From: a virus
Length of the DNA stretch: 27,955 nt
IMG/VR virus record: IMGVR_UViG_3300012984_000029
Coordinates: 1-27,955 of that record
Strand: one strand, 5' to 3'
Part shown: positions 22,643 through 27,955 of the stretch, piece after piece
Layout: every line of letters begins with the position of its first letter
How positions within the stretch are numbered: the stretch's first letter is position 1
Notes under the pieces: model-generated
Told to the model about the DNA's origin: nothing
The model's input: the letters and a program-made list of their open reading frames with translations, nothing else
Databases searched by the model: none
Made by a program: the position numbers and the translations under genes

Positions 22643-22945
22643 ATGGGATTTTTCGATGGTTTTCTTGACACGGCATCAAAGGCTTTTGACTGGCTGGGTA
22701 ACAACCAGGCGGCGCTGGATATGATCTCCGGTGCTGCCAAAGGCTTCGGGGCGTATATGTCCTACAAGCAGCAGGCTAGCCAGCAGAAGTTTCTGGAGAA
22801 GCAGTACGAGGATGAGCAGCGCCGCTGGAAGGACACCACGGCAGCGCCGACCCCGTATGATAACTCTGCGCCGCTATCCTCATTCAGTGCGGGCAACCTG
22901 CTGGCTGGGTCGATGGCCGACGTCACCAAAGGCAGGGGGTACTAA
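22643..22945 (+). CDS. Small putative internal virion protein (100 aa)
   Basis: ATG 22643 follows AAGGGAG overlapping the upstream stop. The N-terminal half (MGFFDGFLDTASKAFDWLG and then AALDMISGAAKGFGAYMSY) forms an amphipathic, glycine-containing helix suitable for membrane insertion. It is followed by a charged helix (QQKFLEKQYEDEQRRW) and a flexible tail. Small proteins of this type occur among podovirus ejection proteins that help open a channel through the cell envelope. This is inference from composition and position; no family motif is definite. Confidence 0.7.
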   Translation: MGFFDGFLDTASKAFDWLGNNQAALDMISGAAKGFGAYMSYKQQASQQKFLEKQYEDEQRRWKDTTAAPTPYDNSAPLSSFSAGNLLAGSMADVTKGRGY

Positions 22946-22947
22946 TC

Positions 22948-23898
22948 ATGGCATGGACAGGCTTCGGTGGTGGTAAAGGTTCCATCAACTCCGGCAACCA
23001 GAACATGGCATCCGGCAACCCGTCAGCGGCCAACTACGGCGGCGGGGATCGTGGCGGCAATACGGGCGGCAACGGTAACTCTGGCGGCAACAGCCAGGGC
23101 GGTATCGGGCGTTCCACTTCTGCGGCGACCTCTGCGGCAGCGGCTTCGGCAGCAGCTCCGTCAACGGGCATCGGCGACACCAACAAGCAGGGTGGCGTTA
23201 TGGGCGGGCTTATGGGTGCCGTGCAGTCCGCACGCGACTCCCGCACCAGCTCACCGTCCACCACGCAGTCCGCAGTCAATGGTGCGTTCGCCTCCTCTGA
23301 GAGCGCAGCGCCGGAAGCTGCCACTGCGGGTAAACGCATGAGCGAGGCTGCGGCTAAGGGCTTTGATGCGCAATCCAACGCGGGCATGACTGAATCGGCT
23401 TTCGGCGTCGGCGGGTCTGTGGGGTCACTGGCGGGCAAGGCTATCGGTGCCACCATGACGGGCGACCCGTATGCCAAAGGCTCACCAGAGTCCACGGCGT
23501 TCGGCATGGGTCGGCAGGAAGCAAAGGACGCCGGACTGGGCAGCACGACCAAAGGGCTGGCGTCGCTGGCCGCTGGGGTACTGGGCGGTCCTATCGGCTC
23601 CGCGCTGGCGTCAATGGCACTGGGCGGCGTGTCGTATGCCATGCAGCAGGAGGCTCGTGAGAAGGGCTTCCCAGGCGTAGCTAAAGCCGCGCCTAACGCA
23701 GGCAACCCTACCACCAATGGCTCCGTGGGCGACAACGCGTCACAGCTGGGGTCCGGTGGCGGCAGGGGTATGGCGGGCAGTATGGCGGAAGCTGCAGGCG
23801 CAGCGAATGCCGCAGACGTCCCTACGCCATTTGAGTTCGCCTCCGACTACAGCAAGGAGCGCGACCCTACCAAACTCAACCTGGGGAGCATCATCTAA
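22948..23898 (+). CDS. Gly/Ala/Ser-rich putative internal virion protein (316 aa)
   Basis: The start lies two bases after the previous stop, with a GGGGGT site. Residues 1-75 are glycine- and asparagine-rich and disordered. Residues 76-150 are Ser/Ala/Thr-rich. Residues about 150-240 hold glycine-zipper-like hydrophobic segments (GSVGSLAGKAIGATM and SLAAGVLGGPIGSALASMAL), the type of helix that packs in membranes. The C-terminus returns to Gly/Ala-rich sequence and ends with the charged FASDYSKERDPTKLN. The pattern fits an ejected protein that enters the envelope. It overlaps the next start as TAATG. No enzyme motif is seen. Confidence 0.7.
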   Translation: MAWTGFGGGKGSINSGNQNMASGNPSAANYGGGDRGGNTGGNGNSGGNSQGGIGRSTSAATSAAAASAAAPSTGIGDTNKQGGVMGGLMGAVQSARDSRTSSPSTTQSAVNGAFASSESAAPEAATAGKRMSEAAAKGFDAQSNAGMTESAFGVGGSVGSLAGKAIGATMTGDPYAKGSPESTAFGMGRQEAKDAGLGSTTKGLASLAAGVLGGPIGSALASMALGGVSYAMQQEAREKGFPGVAKAAPNAGNPTTNGSVGDNASQLGSGGGRGMAGSMAEAAGAANAADVPTPFEFASDYSKERDPTKLNLGSII

Positions 23899-24392
23899 TG
23901 GGTAACTACGCTGACAACAAAGACCGCATGCGGGAGGAGTATCAGGCCCGCCAGAAAGCCGAAAAAGAGCAAAAGACGGGCATGACCACCACGAAAGAGG
24001 GTGGCTCCCTGCAGACGGCGGAGAGCATCTACAACGCCCGTGGCGGGTACAGCGGTACAGGTATGTCCCTCAATGACTTTAAGCAGAAGGGCAACCTGTC
24101 TGAGTCCGACGCTGGCGCAGGCTCCGGCTCTCAGTCTGTACGTCGCCGTGGTTCCTCGGAGCAGCAGCGTGTCGGCCAGGACACCCGTGTGCGCGGGGAC
24201 GAAGGGTCGGGCATGGGTGGTGCCGCAGGGTCATCCATCGGTCAGGCTATGTCTCAGGCTGCGGGCGCTCCGGCTACTCAGCAGACCACCAGCACTGGCT
24301 TGTGGCAGGGCACCCGTCAGGCGACAGATCTGGCTAGCATCCAGCAACGTGTGCTACAGTCTCTGACGAAACCAATGCAGAGAGGGCAATAA
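23898..24392 (+). CDS. Polar 164-aa protein of the virion-protein cluster
   Basis: Coupled to the previous gene by a TAATG overlap. The N-terminus is a charged helix (NKDRMREEYQARQKAEKEQK). The centre is Ser/Gly/Arg-rich (QSVRRRGSSEQQRVGQ) and low in hydrophobics. The C-terminal 30 residues look helical (DLASIQQRVLQSLTK). No family is recognised. Composition resembles its neighbours, so it may be another minor virion component or an assembly factor. Confidence 0.68.
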   Translation: MGNYADNKDRMREEYQARQKAEKEQKTGMTTTKEGGSLQTAESIYNARGGYSGTGMSLNDFKQKGNLSESDAGAGSGSQSVRRRGSSEQQRVGQDTRVRGDEGSGMGGAAGSSIGQAMSQAAGAPATQQTTSTGLWQGTRQATDLASIQQRVLQSLTKPMQRGQ

Positions 24393-24393
24393 C

Positions 24394-25116
24394 ATGTCAA
24401 TGATGGATGCCATGAATCAGGCAGCTAACCCGCAGCCAGCTCAGGGCGCACCAGCACCTGGGCCTGCCGCGCCAGGCGTAGCGCCGGACCAACCACCTCA
24501 GTCAGGTCAACCGATGCCAGCGCAGGAGTTCCTGCGTATGGGCGGCGACGACCCCGCTAAGATGGAAGAAATTTACAATAACGTCATGGAGCTTATCTCC
24601 ACCGAGATCTGGGAAGGTAACGGCGCTGACCAGGTAGCCGAGCAGCTGACGCAGGACGACTCCAGTCCGGCAGAAATCATCGGCAAGTTCACAGGCTTCT
24701 ACCTGATGATGGCTACAGCTGCGGCGCGTACCAAAGGCGGCATGATGCCTCCGATCGTCATCGTGGGCTGTGCTGGCGAGGTGGCCGCTCAGCTGACCGA
24801 CATTGCTCTGGCGCTCCAGCTGGTGGCTCCGGATAACGCAGATGACACTGCCGACGCAGGTGCGCTGGTGGCGATTGAAGTCCTCATCCAGAACGCCGGA
24901 GCACAGATGGCTCCTGACGAAAAACAGGAGTACGTCGACATCGCCACGGCGATCATCAAGGCGTCCCCGAACGCACAGCAGATGGCAGAAGAAGTCGCCG
25001 ACGACGCTGTGGAGGACGTTGAGGAAATGCAGGGTGGCGGCGAGGAAGATGAAGAAGCAGCACCGCAACCACAAGGCGCGGGCGGCGGTATGGCTGCAGC
25101 TATGGGAGGTCAATAA
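24394..25116 (+). CDS. Pro/Ala-rich and acidic 240-aa virion-cluster protein
   Basis: ATG 24394 (or the in-frame ATG at 24400) follows AGAGGGC. Residues 1-45 are Pro, Ala and Gln-rich and flexible. Residues about 50-200 look like a compact helical domain (EEIYNNVMELISTEIWEG; IIGKFTGFYLMMATAAART; IVIVGCAGEVAAQLTDIALA). It has enough hydrophobic character to be globular rather than membrane-spanning. Residues 200-225 are strongly acidic (DDAVEDVEEMQGGGEEDEE) and the end is glycine-rich. It could be a chaperone-like partner of the basic or membrane-active virion proteins next to it, but no family is recognised. It overlaps the next gene by one base (TAATG). Confidence 0.7.
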   Translation: MSMMDAMNQAANPQPAQGAPAPGPAAPGVAPDQPPQSGQPMPAQEFLRMGGDDPAKMEEIYNNVMELISTEIWEGNGADQVAEQLTQDDSSPAEIIGKFTGFYLMMATAAARTKGGMMPPIVIVGCAGEVAAQLTDIALALQLVAPDNADDTADAGALVAIEVLIQNAGAQMAPDEKQEYVDIATAIIKASPNAQQMAEEVADDAVEDVEEMQGGGEEDEEAAPQPQGAGGGMAAAMGGQ

Positions 25117-25952
25117 TGGCTGGTATCGGTGAAGCATTAGCGTACATGTTCGCGGGCGGCGCGGGTGAAGCGGCGGGCAACCGTTCGCAGGATCTGCGTG
25201 ACGAGGCAAAGGCACGACTGGCCGAGGCCCGTGAGATGAAACTCATGGCGCTGCAGCAGAAGTACCAGACCTCTGAGCGCGAAGCTACCCAGGCATACGG
25301 CACTCAAGAGCGTGAGGCTACTCAGCAGTTTAGCGCAGGCGAGAGCCAGAAGGACCGCGACTTCCGTGCGCAGCAGCAGGCTAACCAGCTGTCAGCCTCT
25401 GCCGCAGAAGGTGCGAAGGATCGTACATCCCGTGAGAAGCTGGCAGCGGAGAAAGCCGAAGTCGACCCTAAAACTGGCAAGAAGCTGCAAGGCGTTCCTG
25501 TACAGGAAGAAGTGGACGGTGAAAAGACTGGACGCTGGATTCAGTGGTACAAGGACGGCTCAGGCCGCGTTCTGACCGCTGAGGAGCTGGAAGGTGGTAA
25601 TACGCCTACCCGCGCTGAGAAAGAGGGCGACAAGGCCGCTGAGGATGCCTACGCGAAGAAACGCGTGGACGAGAAAGCTGGTCTGCTGTCCTCCGACAAG
25701 GATGACTTCAAAGACTATGGTGGCAGTCGCACTAAAGCGGAGGAGGCATTCCGTCAGGAGTACCGGAGCAATAAGGGTCGAAGCGACTCGGCCATGGCGA
25801 GCGCCGAACCGGAAGCAGCTGACAAGTCGATCTACACCCCACAGCAGCAGTCTCTCATCGGCAAGGTAAAAGCGAAGTACCCTGATGCCAGCGATGAAGA
25901 AATTGTGAGCGCCCTCAAATCTAACCCAAAAACCGCTGCCGCGTTCCAGTAG
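25116..25952 (+). CDS. Charged coiled-coil putative internal virion protein (278 aa)
   Basis: ATG 25116 overlaps the previous stop and has GGGAGG upstream. A short glycine/alanine N-terminus (GEALAYMFAGGAGEAAGN) is followed by a long charged helix from about 24 to 105, including a small repeat (SEREATQAYGTQEREATQQF). A folded segment with GRWIQWYKDGSGRVLTAEEL lies around 144-163. The C-terminus ends in a helical motif (YPDASDEEIVSALKSNP) of a kind I associate with phage ejection or internal proteins. No catalytic motif is seen. Position before a very large protein suggests a set of proteins injected together. Confidence 0.68.
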   Translation: MAGIGEALAYMFAGGAGEAAGNRSQDLRDEAKARLAEAREMKLMALQQKYQTSEREATQAYGTQEREATQQFSAGESQKDRDFRAQQQANQLSASAAEGAKDRTSREKLAAEKAEVDPKTGKKLQGVPVQEEVDGEKTGRWIQWYKDGSGRVLTAEELEGGNTPTRAEKEGDKAAEDAYAKKRVDEKAGLLSSDKDDFKDYGGSRTKAEEAFRQEYRSNKGRSDSAMASAEPEAADKSIYTPQQQSLIGKVKAKYPDASDEEIVSALKSNPKTAAAFQ

Positions 25953-25961
25953 TTGTGCTAT

Positions 25962-25987
25962 GCTCTCCCTATCAACATGGGGAGAGC
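25962..25987 (+). promoter_or_regulatory. Hairpin enclosing the ribosome site of the large virion gene
   Basis: GCTCTCCC (25962-25969) pairs with GGGAGAGC (25980-25987). Inside, T-G and A-T pairs can extend it to ten pairs with a six-base loop. The Shine-Dalgarno GGGGAG is in the right arm, seven bases before the hairpin's end to ATG at 25994. When folded, the start would be masked. The stop of the upstream gene is only ten bases before the stem, so ribosomes ending there could open it. Confidence 0.5.
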
Positions 25988-25993
25988 TACACA

Positions 25994-27883
25994 ATGGCTA
26001 AGAATCTTGACCTTTCCGGTATCGACTTTTCTGAATCAAATCAACCACAAGCGCAGGAAGCGCCAGGCATCGACCTGTCCGACATCAGCTTTGACGAAGA
26101 TGTCGCGCCCGCACCTGCAGCAAAGGCTGAGCCGGAAGCTGAGGATTCATGGGGCGATGTGGTATGGAAATCCCTCTCTGCTATGCCAGAGCGCATGCAG
26201 CGTTCGTGGGCTGGCCTCCAGCAGGCTATCGCTCCGGCATTCAATAACACCGACGTTGACGCACAGGCCGAGAGCCTGATTGCGGCGGCGCAGTCCGGCG
26301 TGGAGTCGGCTAACCAGAAGCTGGTGGCACTGGGCTTTGACCCGAACGATATGGGCTTCGTCAACAAAGGCAAGCTGCGCCAGGCACTGGCATTCGATAA
26401 CGTCAAGGACGACGAGAACTTTAAGGCCGCGCGCGACGAGGGCATCCGCCTGTCTGCCGAGATTGCAAAGACAGCGCCAAAGACTGGTGATAAGTGGTCC
26501 CCTAAAAACCTCGTGTCAACCATCCTGACCGGAGCACAGGATATGGCTCCGTCCGTGGTGCTGGGCTTGATCACCAAAAACCCTGGGCTAGGGCTGGCAG
26601 AGATGACAGGTCAGGCTTACGGTTCCTACTATCAGGACTCCATTGACAAAGGCATGAAGCCTGCAGAAGCGAACAACCGCGCCTCCCTGTTTGCCGTGCT
26701 GGAGCCAGTCACCGAAGCGCTGCCAATGAGCTTCCTGCTCAAGCCTGGCGGTAAAGGGCTGACTGACCTCGGCAAGACTGCGGTGGCGGAAGGTCTGCAG
26801 GAGAGCTTCACGCAGGCGGCGCAGGACGCATATGACGTCGGCGTGCTGGACGAAGATATGACCGTGGGGCAGTTCCTCAACAACATGGCGTTCTCCGGCG
26901 TTACTGGCGCAGGTGTTGGCGCTACGCTGCACGGCGGCATCCACGGTCCTGGCATGGTGAAGGAAGCGCTGGACAACCGCGCGGTGAGCAAGGCTGCGGC
27001 AGGTGCTGCAGCTGAGTCCGGTCAGGCAGCGCCAACTATCGACCCAGCGGAGTACGACGCTGTTCGCGCGGAAATGGGTGGCGACGCTCTGGACCGTATG
27101 ACCGAGCAGGCTGTACCAGTGATCAGCGCAGCACGCCGTCAGGCATACGCAGAAGCCCGTGCAGCTGGCCTCTCCCCTGCTGATGCACTGACACAGGCAC
27201 GCGGCCAGGACGCGGGGAATGACCTGCTGGACCAGATGGTGCAGGACGTATTCGACTCCCCAGATTCAGTCTACTACGCCAACAAACAGAGCGCTGTCAA
27301 TCCTCCGCAGTCCGTAGCAGATATGGTTACGCAGCAGGCGCAGCAGGGGGATCTCGGTCCTATCGCTGGCGAAATGCTGGGACTCCCTTCCCCTGGGCAG
27401 ACCTCCACTATCGCCATGCCTGGACCGATTGCGCCGCAGGCAGAACCCGCTGGCATGCGTCTGACAGACACCCGTGACGAGGCTCGTGCTCCGGCCCCAG
27501 GCTTCCGTCCGCCACTGCAGATCGACGACATCGTAGCCGAGATTGAGCAGAGCGAACCTACACTGCTGGCGTTACCACGTCCGGACCAGACGTCCACTAT
27601 CGCCATGCCTGGCCCGCTGTACCAGATGCCTGAAATGACGGAGCCGTCACGTCCTAAGTTCTCCCCTAACGTGGCTGAGGACGAGCGTGCCGCCTCCATT
27701 GGCAAACGCCCTAACGAGCTGCCCCCACTGCCACAGCTGCAGAACAAAGTGGAGCTGCCACCGATCCCTACAGCTGAACTGACCGCAGCGCAGAAGCTGT
27801 TCCAACGCCGGAAGAAAACCGCTCCGGTTGAGGTGTTTGCCCAGAGGCGGTGGCCGCTGAGGAAGAACGTCAGGCTGAACTGA
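25994..27883 (+). CDS. N-terminal part of a large internal virion or polyvalent protein
   Basis: The start is ATG 25994 (GGGGAG upstream); the ATG at 25955 lies in the hairpin leader and is less likely. In this frame 629 residues precede a TGA at 27881. Residues 1-60 are acidic with two LDLSGIDF/IDLSDISF-type repeats. Residues about 170-340 carry weakly hydrophobic, glycine-rich segments (SVVLGLITKNPGLGLAEMTG; FSGVTGAGVGATLHGGIHG) suggesting membrane interaction. Residues about 465-615 contain repeats of the linker LPxPxQTSTIAMPGP and later PPLP motifs. This layout is typical of the N-terminus of very large ejected proteins. The true gene appears to continue in the -1 frame to the window edge, so this end is probably not the natural C-terminus. 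Confidence 0.75.
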   Translation: MAKNLDLSGIDFSESNQPQAQEAPGIDLSDISFDEDVAPAPAAKAEPEAEDSWGDVVWKSLSAMPERMQRSWAGLQQAIAPAFNNTDVDAQAESLIAAAQSGVESANQKLVALGFDPNDMGFVNKGKLRQALAFDNVKDDENFKAARDEGIRLSAEIAKTAPKTGDKWSPKNLVSTILTGAQDMAPSVVLGLITKNPGLGLAEMTGQAYGSYYQDSIDKGMKPAEANNRASLFAVLEPVTEALPMSFLLKPGGKGLTDLGKTAVAEGLQESFTQAAQDAYDVGVLDEDMTVGQFLNNMAFSGVTGAGVGATLHGGIHGPGMVKEALDNRAVSKAAAGAAAESGQAAPTIDPAEYDAVRAEMGGDALDRMTEQAVPVISAARRQAYAEARAAGLSPADALTQARGQDAGNDLLDQMVQDVFDSPDSVYYANKQSAVNPPQSVADMVTQQAQQGDLGPIAGEMLGLPSPGQTSTIAMPGPIAPQAEPAGMRLTDTRDEARAPAPGFRPPLQIDDIVAEIEQSEPTLLALPRPDQTSTIAMPGPLYQMPEMTEPSRPKFSPNVAEDERAASIGKRPNELPPLPQLQNKVELPPIPTAELTAAQKLFQRRKKTAPVEVFAQRRWPLRKNVRLN

Positions 27884-27955
27884 AACGTAAAGGTGACGAG
27901 GCTAACGCCCGCCTTGATCGTCTAGCGGACCTGCCTCCTCTGCCAGGCAAGAAGC
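27832..27955 (+). CDS. Continuation of the large virion protein in the -1 frame (partial)
   Basis: From 27832 frame 1 is open to the window edge. From 27841 it reads PEAVAAEERQAELKRK, then DEANARLDRLADLPPLPGKK. The composition and the PPLP motif match the upstream 629-residue frame, which instead ends in the unlike, basic FAQRRWPLRKNVRLN. Frame 1 has a TGA at 27829-27831, so the switch from frame 2 must lie between about 27832 and 27880. A -1 shift right after TTTGCC (27836-27841) gives FA-PEAV smoothly. One missing C in the TTTGCCC run would explain it. Whether it is a real mutation, a programmed shift or a base-call error cannot be told from one sequence. Confidence 0.6.

Noticed and set aside
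27800-27845. Canonical programmed -1 slippery site
   Set aside because: GAAAACC near 27814 is not a good X-XXY-YYZ heptamer in the zero frame, and frame 1 meets a stop at 27829-27831 after it, so a slip there would end translation.

Overview
The window is one arm of a tailed bacteriophage genome. It holds a complete packaging and virion-structure module: small and large terminase, portal, scaffold, major capsid, head-to-tail adaptor, tail nozzle, tail fibres and a train of low-complexity proteins that look like internal or ejected virion proteins. There is no tape-measure, tail-tube, sheath or baseplate gene. The adaptor (about 220 aa) followed directly by a nozzle-like protein (about 767 aa) suggests a short-tailed (podovirus) particle. 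The major capsid protein resembles the phage N4 gp56-type HK97-fold family. The host is probably a gammaproteobacterium, perhaps enteric, because the few intergenic regions carry sigma70-type promoters and palindromes identical to the core of the E. coli CRP site. No host gene, tRNA, integrase, CRISPR array or IS element was seen.

Layout. (1) Positions 1-2630, minus strand: a leftward operon of three unrecognised genes. The last one runs off the left edge. The first encodes a protein with two identically spaced four-cysteine motifs. (2) Positions 1810-1940 and 2631-3351: two control regions. They hold sigma70-like promoters, a terminator, a 41-bp imperfect inverted repeat and five perfect TGTGA-N6-TCACA palindromes. 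(3) Positions 3090-5774: a very basic 54-aa protein, then small and large terminase. (4) Positions 5793-8006: two receptor-binding-type proteins placed between terminase and portal. They appear to share an N-terminal module, and one ends in a self-cleaving S74 chaperone domain. (5) Positions 8096-14372: two small proteins, portal, scaffold, capsid and two small head-associated candidates, closed by a strong terminator. (6) Positions 14458-21380: small connector-region proteins, adaptor, nozzle and two tandem paralogous fibres whose tips carry ladders of HxH motifs. (7) Positions 21380-27955: repeat-rich, glycine/alanine-rich and coiled-coil proteins, then the start of a large protein whose reading frame shifts by -1 close to the right edge.

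The genes of parts 3-7 are tightly packed, with ATGA and TAATG stop/start overlaps, and read as one late programme. The most unusual feature is the control region. Two of the five CRP-like palindromes lie about -60 and -93 from a consensus leftward promoter, where CRP would activate. Two others sit on the predicted start sites of rightward promoters feeding the terminase/structural genes, where a bound protein would repress. One host or phage CRP/FNR-family regulator could therefore act as a switch between the two transcription directions. This is inference from sequence only.
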